Positions 1-6,866 of a DNA stretch of 22,413 nt are shown piece by piece. The notes beneath the pieces were generated by a model, which made no database searches, had not been told where the DNA came from, and saw only the letters and a list, made by a program, of their open reading frames with translations. Numbering within the stretch: position 1 is the first letter of the stretch; the number at the start of each line of letters is the position of its first letter. Source of the stretch: JBBDJB01 sp040880125 (GTDB taxonomy: Bacteria; Planctomycetota; Planctomycetia; Pirellulales; JBBDJB01); assembly GCA_040880125.1 (NCBI GenBank), contig JBBDJB010000033.1, forward strand, positions 1 to 22,413, given 5' to 3'. The position numbers were made by a program, and so were the translations under genes.

Positions 1-715
1 GTCCCCTGCGGTGAACTCGATCTTCGGTTGTGTAAAGACCAAGTCGCCCCGACTAAAGATCACGACAGCTCGCCGCATTTGATGTGGTGAGCTGTTTGTC
101 TTTTGTGGGCAGAGAGTTACGTACAGTCGACGTTCAGCGCGCTCGGTTCAAACAGCACCTGATTCCACGGCCGCGACTTAGGGATATGACTGCAAAGCAT
201 TGGCTTATCAAGAGTTGCGGAGTTCAAATCCAGTCGCTATTTTCGCGATTCGCTGCTGGTTCGGGTCCGACTCGGGGAGTTTCTCGTCTCAACTCGAACC
301 GCCGGACTAAGACGTTTCGGTTAGCAACTCGCCTCCTCTCTTCGATGCGAGTCCATGCCTTTCAAACCCAGACGCCAGCCATATGGATGAACTGGCTGAG
401 GATCTGACGCCCAGCGACAGAGTCGGTTCGGACATGCTTAAGGATGCCTTATGGGCTATCTTCATGCCCCCGCCTGGGTGGGCGGGGGCGGTGGCATCAC
501 GACTCAGAAGAGCCGATACTTGACTTTGCCGTAGACCGTCCAAGCCGAGTGTGGAAAATGCTGCGGTCCGTGTTATGTAGCTTCGGCCCCCGAGAACGAA
601 CCAAGACCAGTGCCTTGGCATCGCTGCTCGGAGCGCGGCGGCGCGAGCCCCGGGCGATTCGGCCATGTGGAATGCGACTTCGGGCGGGTTTTTTGTGTAA
701 TCACGAGATGAGCGA
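1..715. other. Gene-poor leading region with one strong hairpin
   Basis: I see no gene I can support here. Several frames are open, but none shows family motifs, a convincing ribosome binding site or a protein-like composition. The one clear structure is a perfect GC-rich hairpin at 466-489: arms GCCCCCGCC (466-474) and GGCGGGGGC (481-489) around a six-base loop. A 46-codon frame at 383-523 spans this hairpin and looks mildly protein-like, but it lacks a ribosome binding site. The stretch may be decayed coding DNA or regulatory DNA for the forward genes that follow. Confidence 0.5.
466..489. repeat. Perfect 9-bp GC hairpin
   Basis: The arms GCCCCCGCC and GGCGGGGGC are exact reverse complements separated by the loop tgggtg. 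No T-run follows on either strand, so it does not look like a standard intrinsic terminator. It resembles the REP-like extragenic hairpins found elsewhere in this window, though the sequence family differs. Confidence 0.6.
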
Positions 716-1144
716 ATGGACGTAACCCAGTTGCCGTTTAACCGCCACGTTGGCCTTGAGAGCTGCTCGCCGAACAGCGGGTTTTTGGTTGCCCTTCCGG
801 AAGGACGGCAGTACACAAACCACCTGGGCACCGTGCATGCCAGTGCCCTCCTAGCGGTTGCCGAGGCCGGGTCGGGGGCGTTCCTCGTCGAGCAGCTCGG
901 CGCGGGCTCTGGGCTCATCCCAGTTGTCCGCCGACTGGAGGCAAAGTTTCGCAAGCCGGCTCGTGGGCGAGTATCAGCCCGTTGCACCGTTTCCACGGAT
1001 GAGGTCGCGAAGTGGACGGCGGAATTGTCGAATCGCGGCCGGGTACTGGCCCCCGTGGCGATGGAGGTGCTCGACCCGGAGGGCCTGGTCGTCTTGTCGG
1101 CCATGGTCGAATGGTTCATTGCCCGTGCATCGGGTGATGTTTAG
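716..1144 (+). CDS. Hotdog-fold thioesterase-like protein (PaaI/DUF4442 type)
   Basis: This is a 142-residue protein, the usual length for a single hotdog domain. Residues 34-57 read TNHLGTVHASALLAVAEAG and onward, matching the central hotdog helix with its preceding N-H-x-G-x-x-H pattern (N35, H36, G38, H41) and an acidic residue (E50) on the helix. In PaaI and DUF4442 relatives these positions line the acyl-CoA thioester site. The C-terminal half (residues about 70-135) has alternating hydrophobic strands typical of the fold. There is no signal peptide, so it should be cytoplasmic. The substrate cannot be told from sequence. The start has no strong ribosome binding site; it was chosen because the fold begins soon after it. 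It stands alone, 177 bp before the next forward gene. Confidence 0.75.
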   Translation: MDVTQLPFNRHVGLESCSPNSGFLVALPEGRQYTNHLGTVHASALLAVAEAGSGAFLVEQLGAGSGLIPVVRRLEAKFRKPARGRVSARCTVSTDEVAKWTAELSNRGRVLAPVAMEVLDPEGLVVLSAMVEWFIARASGDV

Positions 1145-1321
1145 CATGGAGCTGCAGCGCCGTGACTAGATGGCGTCCGCCGATACGAATCAATCGCTTC
1201 GGGAAGTAGTGCGGACGCAAAAGACATCCACGATGTTGTGACTGACTAGGAGAACAGCGGCGGCATAAGGTTTCGGAGCCGCTCAATAGTCGGATAACTC
1301 AAGCGTCAAGAAAGTGATCCG

Positions 1322-2011
1322 ATGCAACAGATCTTGGTCTACTCCGATTCGCTGACGTGGGGAATCATTCCGAACACGCGTCGCCGGCTCCCATTCGAAA
1401 GCCGTTGGCCCTGCGTCATGGAAAACTCGTTGCATCAGAATGGACACACCGCGCGGGTTATCGAAGACTGTCTCAACGGTCGCCGCACCGCGTTTGAGGA
1501 TCCGTACAAACCCGGACGAAACGGATTAGCTGGAATTGAGCAGAGAGTGGAGATCAATTCCCCGCTAGAGATCGTAATCTTGATGCTGGGCACTAACGAC
1601 TTTCAGTCGATGCACCCACACGGTGCGTGGCATTCCGCACAGGGGATGGCGGCTCTCGTTGACGCCGTCCGGAGAGCGCCGATTGAACCCGGTATGCCAG
1701 TCGCAAGAGTCCTCATCGTCGCGCCGCCGGCGATTCAAAAGCCGACGGGGCCGATAGCTTCCAAGTTCGAAAACGCGCACGAGAAAAGTGTGGGGCTTGC
1801 CGCAGCCTATGAAGAGGTGGCTCGCGAGCGCGATTGCGAGTTCTTTGATGCGGGAGCGGTCACAAAGTCAAGCACCGTGGACGGCGTGCATCTAGACGCG
1901 GACCAGCATGACACTCTCGGGCGAGCGCTCGCGGGCGTCGTCGCATCGCTGCTCTCCAATTCGGTCCTTGCGACAGCGCCCTTAAAGACGCCAGGCAGTA
2001 GTGAGAACTAA
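1322..2011 (+). CDS. SGNH/GDSL hydrolase, arylesterase-acyltransferase type
   Basis: This is a 229-residue SGNH hydrolase resembling the mycobacterial arylesterase/acyltransferase MsAcT group. Block I is YSDSLTWG at residues 7-14 with nucleophile Ser10; the usual glycine before the Asp is replaced by Ser8. The block II glycine lies in NGLAG (about 68-71). Block III is LGTND (89-93) with oxyanion Asn92. Block V is DGVHLDADQH with catalytic Asp187 and His190. All four SGNH elements are therefore present and the enzyme should be active on short-chain esters. No signal peptide is seen, so it is probably cytoplasmic. The C-terminal 20 residues are a loose Ser/Thr/Pro tail. The AAGAAAG upstream of the ATG is only a weak ribosome binding site. 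The gene lies in the same direction as, and 83 bp before, the ATP-grasp gene. Confidence 0.85.
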   Translation: MQQILVYSDSLTWGIIPNTRRRLPFESRWPCVMENSLHQNGHTARVIEDCLNGRRTAFEDPYKPGRNGLAGIEQRVEINSPLEIVILMLGTNDFQSMHPHGAWHSAQGMAALVDAVRRAPIEPGMPVARVLIVAPPAIQKPTGPIASKFENAHEKSVGLAAAYEEVARERDCEFFDAGAVTKSSTVDGVHLDADQHDTLGRALAGVVASLLSNSVLATAPLKTPGSSEN

Positions 2012-2094
2012 TCGAGTTGCTTCCTAGTTATCCCTCCAACAAGTGCCGAATACTTCAGAATTGGGAGCCGATCGCTTAGCAGACGGCATACGCT

Positions 2095-2970
2095 ATGTCT
2101 GAAGTCGCGTTCGTTACTTACCAGCTGGCGCCAGAAATCAACGACGACGACCGTCTCGTTGCAAACGAGCTGCGGCGGCGAGGGACTAGGGTGAGCGCGG
2201 CGGTATGGGATGCAGCGGATATCGATTGGTCGCGCTTTGATTCCGTGGTGATCCGCTCCGCCTGGGATTACCACCTGAAGCCGAAGCAATACGTCCAGTG
2301 GCTCGAAAGGTTATCGGCGGCCGGAACTCGTCTCTGGAACCCGCCAAGGGCAATCCGCTGGAACATGAACAAGAGGTATCTCGCGGACTTGGCAGATCGG
2401 GGCGTTGGCGTCGTACCTACGTCTTACCAACCGGCCGGCGAAGATTTGCTGCTTCGAGAAGTGTTGACGAGGTGCGGCTGGGACGACGTCGTCATCAAGC
2501 CCGCCATTTCCGCGTGCGCACTTGGGACTTGGCGCACGTCACTGGCCGCAGCCGACACAGACCAAGCGAAGTTTTTAGACCAGTCCCGTAGCCAAGACCT
2601 CCTCGTTCAGCCCTACCTGCCTGAAGTAGCGGCGCGGGGGGAGTGGTCCTTCATTTTCTTTGACGGGCGCTACAGTCACGCGGCGCTCAAGCGGCCGGCA
2701 AACGGTGATTTCCGCGTGCAGCGAGAGTTCGGCGGCACCTCGGTACCGGCAGACCCGGCTCCCTCCCTGGTCGAACAGGCCCGGTCAATGGTCTCCGCGG
2801 TACAGCATGAACTGCTCTATGCGCGGGTGGATGCAATCGAGCACGAAGGTCGGTTGATCTTAATGGAGCTGGAGATAAACGAGCCCTTCTTGTTCCTTGG
2901 CCTTTCCCCGAGCGCGGCCCAGCGGTTTGCAGAGGCCATCCTAAAGAAGTTGGCTGCCGGGGTTCTATGA
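2095..2970 (+). CDS. ATP-grasp ligase, DcsG/RimK-like
   Basis: This 291-residue protein has the layout of the ATP-grasp proteins annotated as cycloserine-pathway DcsG-like or glutathione-synthetase-like. The N-terminal pre-ATP domain contains the pattern VVIRSAWDYHLKP (residues about 51-63) and LWNPPRAIRWNMNKRYL (about 79-95), both characteristic of this group. The nucleotide-binding lysine region is VVIKPAISACALGTW (about 132-146). Near the C-terminus, ILMELEINEPFLFLG supplies the acidic metal ligands (the E-x-N-E type). These enzymes join a carboxylate to an amine through an acyl-phosphate; the substrate here is unknown. The stop codon overlaps the start of the next reading frame (ATGA), so the downstream GNAT was translationally coupled to this gene, suggesting a former two-step tailoring operon. 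Confidence 0.82.
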   Translation: MSEVAFVTYQLAPEINDDDRLVANELRRRGTRVSAAVWDAADIDWSRFDSVVIRSAWDYHLKPKQYVQWLERLSAAGTRLWNPPRAIRWNMNKRYLADLADRGVGVVPTSYQPAGEDLLLREVLTRCGWDDVVIKPAISACALGTWRTSLAAADTDQAKFLDQSRSQDLLVQPYLPEVAARGEWSFIFFDGRYSHAALKRPANGDFRVQREFGGTSVPADPAPSLVEQARSMVSAVQHELLYARVDAIEHEGRLILMELEINEPFLFLGLSPSAAQRFAEAILKKLAAGVL

Positions 2971-3146
2971 ACATTGAATATCGATTTGCAACCGTCGAGG
3001 ACGCACCGCTGCTGGCCACGATGAATGCGAGATTGATCAGCGACGAAGAACTGCGTCATAACCATCAATTGTCTTGGATTTGCAGTTTTCGAATTGCCGT
3101 CGCAGTCTGGCTTGCCAAGTCCCGGATGCCGGCGACAAAAAACTAA
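2967..3146 (+). pseudogene. Truncated GNAT acetyltransferase (N-terminal fragment)
   Basis: The frame starts at an ATG overlapping the ATP-grasp stop codon (ATGA) and encodes 59 residues. The first 32 or so, beginning MNIEYRFATVEDAPLLATMN and running on to a DEELRHN segment, match the opening strand and helix of GNAT N-acetyltransferases. The next 27 residues have no GNAT character and end at TAA. A normal GNAT domain is about 140-170 residues, so the acetyl-CoA-binding motif A is missing. The break falls near 3063, where the sequence passes into the debris zone containing integrase, RHS and dehydrogenase remnants. The natural reading is a coupled acetyltransferase gene cut by recombination. 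Confidence 0.7.
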
Positions 3147-3244
3147 CGCCATCCGGTTGCCCCGACTTCTTCTTAACCTTCGCCGGAATCTGCCTTAGAT
3201 TACCCTTCCGGCGGTCGGAAGTGCGGCCCATTTTTCTCGCGGAA

Positions 3245-3262
3245 ATCCGGTAATTACCGGAT
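3245..3262. promoter_or_regulatory. Perfect 18-bp palindrome upstream of integrase remnant
   Basis: ATCCGGTAATTACCGGAT is its own exact reverse complement. It lies 22 bases before the ATG of the integrase remnant, between an AT-rich stretch and the ribosome binding site AAAGGAGAG (3268-3276). A site like this could be an operator bound by a dimeric regulator, or a recombinase arm site. Which of these it is cannot be decided from one copy. Confidence 0.55.
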
Positions 3263-3284
3263 ACGCGAAAGGAGAGCCGCACGC

Positions 3285-3438
3285 ATGCCAAGCACGTCTC
3301 GCATTCCCTGCTACCGACGCCACAAGCCGAGCGGGGCAGGCCGTGGTGACGATCGAAGGCACCGATCATTACTTGGGGCCGTGGAAGTCGGCCAAGAGCC
3401 GCCGGCAGTACCAACGGCTGATCGGTGAGTATCTCGCC
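3285..3438 (+). pseudogene. Tyrosine integrase N-terminal remnant with frameshift
   Basis: A good ribosome binding site (AAAGGAGAG) precedes ATG 3285. The first frame gives MPSTSRIPCYRRHKPSG. After an extra G in the run at about 3335-3338 the homology continues in another frame as QAVVTIEGTDHYLGPWKSAK, then SRRQYQRLIGEYLA. This joined sequence has the form of the N-terminal SAM-like/arm region of planctomycete phage-type tyrosine recombinases (a 'YRRHKPSGQAVVTI...YLG.W.S..S...Y.R.I.EYLA' pattern). The match stops at about 3438, and the core-binding and catalytic R-H-R-Y domains are absent. It is therefore doubly broken: frameshifted and truncated, about 51 residues out of an expected 350 or more. 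Confidence 0.65.
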
Positions 3439-3455
3439 CTCTCGCCAACATCAGG

Positions 3456-3668
3456 TAGCCGGCCGCGGAGGTTGTAGGCGTACTCGGACTTGGCCAGACA
3501 ATGATCGCCCGACACCGTGCGCTCGGATGAGGTGAGCTGCGTGGTAGTGCCCGGCGTGGCGTGCGCACCCTCGTTGCCGTAGTAGTACTTCGTCGTGATG
3601 AACTGCAGGTCGACCAAAGTGACTTCGCTCACCAGTCGGTCGTTCGCGTCGTAGGTATAACTCGAACC
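3456..3668 (-). pseudogene. RHS/YD-repeat protein fragment
   Basis: On the minus strand about 71 residues carry RHS-repeat sequence: SSYTYDANDRLVSEV, then TTKYYYGNEG, then LAKSEYAYNLRGRL. The Y-T-Y-D-x-N-D-R-L and Y-x-Y-N-L-x-G-R-L strings are diagnostic of RHS/YD repeats found in very large secreted or toxin-delivering proteins. Nothing before or after this fragment belongs to an RHS protein: it is fused in frame at its N-terminal side to a dehydrogenase fragment (near 3669) and abuts the opposing integrase remnant on its C-terminal side (about 3439-3455). It is a relic, not a functional gene. Confidence 0.7.
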
Positions 3669-3800
3669 CTCGTCGGCCGTCCCGAGCCGTCCGGCCGGGA
3701 TGGTGGCGCGGGCCGCCACGTCCGCCGGGTAGGTGTCGATCAGCCCCGGCAGCACGTTATTCATCCGCAGCCCGGCCGCGACGACCCGCCGCCGTTCGCA
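3669..3800 (-). pseudogene. Short-chain dehydrogenase C-terminal fragment
   Basis: About 44 minus-strand residues, including LRMNNVLPGLIDTYPAD and then RATIPAGRLGTADE, match the post-catalytic part of short-chain dehydrogenase/reductases, where R-x-N-x-V-x-P-G-x-I precedes the substrate lid and a GRxGTxxE turn follows. The Rossmann nucleotide-binding half and the catalytic Tyr-x-x-x-Lys are missing, as is the C-terminal strand. The fragment joins directly and in frame to the RHS fragment, so a 145-residue open frame spans both, but the product would be a meaningless chimera. Confidence 0.65.
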
Positions 3801-3845
3801 CGCCAAGCGTCAATTAGGAAACCGGCTTGGCACCGCACCTAGCTC

Positions 3846-4544
3846 CTATTCGACCGGTGCGTCGGTACGCGTCCACTGAGCGATGGGACGGCCGTCACGA
3901 CGCCACCACGAGCCCGCTTGGTCCTGCCTCCAGCCGGCAGGCGAGTCCTCCCACGTCTCCTGCCGGCCGTACGGGGTGATGTCCAGCAACTGCAGAGTAG
4001 GAAGCATGGCTTCGATCCCTCGCCATTTCGTTTCATACGTCTGGAACACCTGGTCATCGTTCCTCAAGTAGCAGCGGAGGTCGCCGCCGTCCCGGGTCGC
4101 CAGCGCGTCGCCCGAGTCGGCCGTCGAGTACCACGGCATCGTCCAGCCCATGAAATCTCGGTAGGCGACAATCTCATCCAACGGACCACTGCTAAAGACG
4201 GCGTAGGTCACATCGCGGTCGGCGAGATAAGCACGGACGGCGGAGGTCATTGCTGTTTGGCTGTGCGTACAACCTTCACACTGCTTGTGGTGGGGCGCGC
4301 CTTTGTTCCACATGAAGTGATAAACGATCAGCATGCTCCGGTCTTCGAACACTTCGTGCAGGGGGACGGGTCCTTTTGAACCCACGACCGTGACTGGGTC
4401 CATCGGCGTCATGGGCAGGCGCCGGCGAGCGGCGGCAAGTGCGTCGCCGGCTCGGGTGTGCGCCTTCTCGTGGACCAGCAGTTCCGCACGGGTCCGCTCC
4501 CACTCTTCACGGCCAACGATTTTGGGTGTTGCCAGTTCTGTCAT
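3846..4544 (-). CDS. DUF899 family thioredoxin-like protein
   Basis: This 232-residue protein has the DUF899 layout. The N-terminal helix region contains EEWERTRAELLVHEKAHTRA and onward. Then comes ARRRLPMTPMDPV, the DRSMLIVYHFMWN strand (residues 69-80) typical of the family, and a thioredoxin-fold CxxC at Cys89-Glu-Gly-Cys92. A hydrophobic strand TYAVFSSGPLDEI and the FMGWTMPWYST segment complete the domain. Members are often annotated as predicted dithiol-disulfide oxidoreductases, but no reaction has been firmly assigned, so only a redox role is suggested. The C-terminal 45 residues are Trp- and Arg-rich and less typical. It is a single cytoplasmic gene between the debris zone and the glycoside hydrolase, transcribed with the latter but separated by 187 bp. 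Confidence 0.8.
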   Translation of the reverse strand: MTELATPKIVGREEWERTRAELLVHEKAHTRAGDALAAARRRLPMTPMDPVTVVGSKGPVPLHEVFEDRSMLIVYHFMWNKGAPHHKQCEGCTHSQTAMTSAVRAYLADRDVTYAVFSSGPLDEIVAYRDFMGWTMPWYSTADSGDALATRDGGDLRCYLRNDDQVFQTYETKWRGIEAMLPTLQLLDITPYGRQETWEDSPAGWRQDQAGSWWRRDGRPIAQWTRTDAPVE

Positions 4545-4731
4545 CGTGCGCTCTCGAGGGGCATAATTTGCTATTCGACACCAAAAAATTGCAGATTAAC
4601 CGTGCTTATCTGTAGAAGAAGTGGATATGCGATGCCGCACGTCAGTCGTCCCCATCGGTGCGTCTATTGATTGAATTCGCGCGAGATTCTCGAGCTGACA
4701 GTCGAAACTACTCCCTGCTCAACTCGGGCCA

Positions 4732-6180
4732 CTATTGCTGCGTTGGCGTCTCGTGTAGGCGCAGCGCAATGTCTTCGGTGTACATCGGAGACACCAGTCG
4801 CTTGCTGCCGCCGGTGTGTTGAATCGCCTCAGTCTTTTCGTTCCGCCCCGTCTTGGTGTTGATCCATTCTGCCGTGTACTCGCCGTCGGGTATCGCCAGT
4901 TCCAGTTCGATTTGCGAGCCGCCGTTCACGTACACCGCGTACGCCTTGCCCGCTTCAGCGAGGACACGAACGGCCGACCGACTGCCCGGCTCAGGCTGTT
5001 CACCCACGATTCGATGGCTTTTCACGATGTCGTTCGCCGGCTTCATCCGCACGAAATCAAAGCCTTCGATGAACTCCTTGAGGATGCCAAGCTGCCGTCG
5101 CAATTCCGGGCCGCCACCACCGGGCGTACCCTCGGCCAGTGGCACAGCCGTTCCATCGGGGCGCTCCGTTGTAAATGAGAAGTCCAGATGATCGTACACG
5201 GCGCCGCCGGCAATGATGAACTCCCAGCCTTCGGTCCGGTACTTGCGGTCACTGCGGTCGGAGCCTCCCGTCTCGTCCAGGCAGACTGGCCGGTCGAGAT
5301 GGTAGTTCAGCCGCACGGCATCGGCGCTTGCCGCGTGAAAGTTCAGCACGGAGACCTGCGGATTGACCGCTGGGATCGGCTCCATAGAACGTGGAAATCC
5401 CTGCCCGATGAGATGCTTGTTTGGCAGCGGCGATTCTGCCTGGACGATCGCGGCTGCGATCGCGTCGTTCCATTGCTGGGTGAGGCCGCCGCGTTCATAG
5501 GGTTCGTTGCAGATCTCGAAGTAGAGGTTGTCGAACGCGTTCAACTCGGTTGCGAGCTTCCTCGCGAGCGCCGTCTGCACATCGAGCAGCTTCTGATCGT
5601 TCCCGCTGTAAACTTCGTACTTTCCGACACTGCCGATACCGTTGACGTTGTTCCGCCCGTTCATGGGACTGGCGTTCCAAACGTTGTCGTCGTACATCGT
5701 GCAAAAGAGCACCAGCTCCACGACCACGCCACGCTCGTCCCCCTGATGAATGAAGTCTTTCAGTCTCGTGAAGTACGCGGAATCCCACTTTGTGAGATCG
5801 AACTTGTTGCCGCCGTCCGAGGCGCCAGGCGTCTCGCTGCGGACCCACGGACAGATGAACTTTCCCGGCGCCGGCGCGAGTGTGTTTCCGGTGATATTGA
5901 ACGACCCCGGCACCTCGCGATACGTGCCCGCAAACGTGCGTGTGAGGTTGAACCCGTGCGATTCGAGTTCATCCAAATAGCGAACGTAGTCAACTTCCTG
6001 ATTGAGTACGGCTCCGTAGTGCTCGCCGGAAGTGATCAGGACGGTTGGCTGCTCGCGCCAAAGAAAGTAGTGCCCATTGTCCGGATGAAGGCGGATCGGC
6101 TCCCCAGCCAGAGCGGCGACAGGGGCGCAAAGCCAGGCGCCCACAAGTGCGCATGCGGCAGCAATCGAACGGCAATCCAT
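4732..6180 (-). CDS. Secreted glycoside hydrolase (TIM-barrel, GH5-like clan)
   Basis: I chose the internal ATG at 6180, giving 482 residues, because it opens a normal Sec signal peptide (MDCRSIAAACALVGAWLCAP, cleavage near ALAGEP at about residue 26). The longer open frame adds 63 residues with no leader character. The mature protein begins with IRLHPDNGHYFLWREQP, the short strand seen before barrel domains in putative collagen-binding/DUF4038-type hydrolases. The acid/base residue is probably Glu226 in FEICNEPYERG, and the nucleophile probably Glu303 in VCLDETGG; both sit at strand ends as in clan A enzymes. The C-terminal 90 residues (YAVYVNGGSQIELEL onward) form a beta-sandwich like the domain that follows such barrels. 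It should act outside the cytoplasm on a polysaccharide that is not identifiable here. Confidence 0.8.
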   Translation of the reverse strand: MDCRSIAAACALVGAWLCAPVAALAGEPIRLHPDNGHYFLWREQPTVLITSGEHYGAVLNQEVDYVRYLDELESHGFNLTRTFAGTYREVPGSFNITGNTLAPAPGKFICPWVRSETPGASDGGNKFDLTKWDSAYFTRLKDFIHQGDERGVVVELVLFCTMYDDNVWNASPMNGRNNVNGIGSVGKYEVYSGNDQKLLDVQTALARKLATELNAFDNLYFEICNEPYERGGLTQQWNDAIAAAIVQAESPLPNKHLIGQGFPRSMEPIPAVNPQVSVLNFHAASADAVRLNYHLDRPVCLDETGGSDRSDRKYRTEGWEFIIAGGAVYDHLDFSFTTERPDGTAVPLAEGTPGGGGPELRRQLGILKEFIEGFDFVRMKPANDIVKSHRIVGEQPEPGSRSAVRVLAEAGKAYAVYVNGGSQIELELAIPDGEYTAEWINTKTGRNEKTEAIQHTGGSKRLVSPMYTEDIALRLHETPTQQ

Positions 6181-6386
6181 GGGAACCCCGCGGTACGTTG
6201 AATGCGTGTTGAGGCACCTTCGACTAATCCGACGTCGCGATTGCTCGACCACCAGCGCGCCAGCGGAGGTTTCTCCGCGCCGATTCAGCAATTCGGCCAA
6301 CCCACTCGACAAACCGGCGACACGGTGAAGCGCTGATTGTATCATACGGCCGGAACCATGTGCGTGCACTACAAGAGGAACGTCCT

Positions 6387-6563
6387 ATGAAGAACCAGAC
6401 AACCTTGTGGATCGCGTTCGTTTCAATCGTTCTCGCGGGCTTGTCCGCGCATGCGCAGCTCGTTGAAGTGAACGAGGCTTTTTCGCGCGATCCCGGCTGG
6501 GATCATTTTCAAAACCGAATTATCGGTATCCAGATGCCGACGGCCAGACGCCGTTCCAGCTAG
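6387..6563 (+). pseudogene. 5' fragment of a secreted protein gene
   Basis: A good ribosome binding site (AGAGGAA, 8 bases before the ATG) precedes a 58-codon frame. It starts with a classic Sec signal peptide, MKNQTTLWIAFVSIVLAGLS followed by AHA as a likely cleavage site. About 28 mature residues follow, including EAFSRDPGWDHFQNRIIG, which resembles the opening strand of large secreted planctomycete proteins. It then ends abruptly with an Arg/Ser-rich tail at TAG. A complete export signal attached to almost no mature protein points to truncation by a rearrangement near 6530. The family of the lost protein is not identified. Confidence 0.5.
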
Positions 6564-6660
6564 CAGTGGCCGCAGACGAGCCTCGACGAGCTGCGGACGC
6601 TGAAGAAGCTTCAAGATCGGGCCGAGGCGCTTACCACGCTGAAAGAGGAGGGCGACGCAG

Positions 6661-6813
6661 ATGGTTCGCAAGGCAATCCGGACAAGCGAGCTGGTCGACC
6701 CGCGCTACCTGGAGGCGGGCATAGCCCGGCTGTGCGAGCTGTGCTTCGCGGAATTCGTGGCCGAGGCCTGGTATGAGCACAACTGGGGAGCCGCTGATTC
6801 CCTTTTCCCGTGA
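6661..6813 (+). CDS. Small hypothetical protein, possibly truncated
   Basis: This is a 50-residue frame with a strong AGGAGG ribosome binding site (6646-6651) nine bases before its ATG. The product begins MVRKAIRTSELVDPRYLEAG and continues as a Cys-containing helix (IARLCELCFAEFVAEAWYE). I do not recognise a family. The last residues (HNWGAADSLFP) break the helical pattern, so the 3' end may be a recombination join. Just upstream, a second frame overlapping this start gives a charged helical tail (SLDELRTLKKLQDRAEALTT), suggesting the end of a longer lost gene that was translationally coupled to this one. The good initiation signal supports former coding function. Confidence 0.4.
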   Translation: MVRKAIRTSELVDPRYLEAGIARLCELCFAEFVAEAWYEHNWGAADSLFP

Positions 6814-6866
6814 CACGCTCCGCAAGCGTTGCCCAATCCATCGCCGGACGGTCCGCACAGTGAATC

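Noticed and set aside
186..236. tRNA-Cys-like strings (GACTGCAAAGC and GGAGTTCAAATCC)
   Set aside because: The anticodon-like and T-loop-like segments are too far apart, the arms do not pair, and no acceptor stem closes the fold.
383..523. A 46-codon plus-strand frame starting MDELAEDLTPSDRVGSDMLK
   Set aside because: It has no ribosome binding site, it runs through a perfect GC hairpin and no family is recognised. It may be a decayed gene, but there is not enough to list it as one.
5188..6201. A 337-codon plus-strand frame
   Set aside because: It is antisense to the glycoside hydrolase, which has a signal peptide and catalytic motifs. This frame has no motif.
6181..6369. An upstream start for the glycoside hydrolase adding 63 residues
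   Set aside because: The added residues would bury the signal peptide in the interior of the protein. The ATG at 6180 places the leader at the N-terminus.
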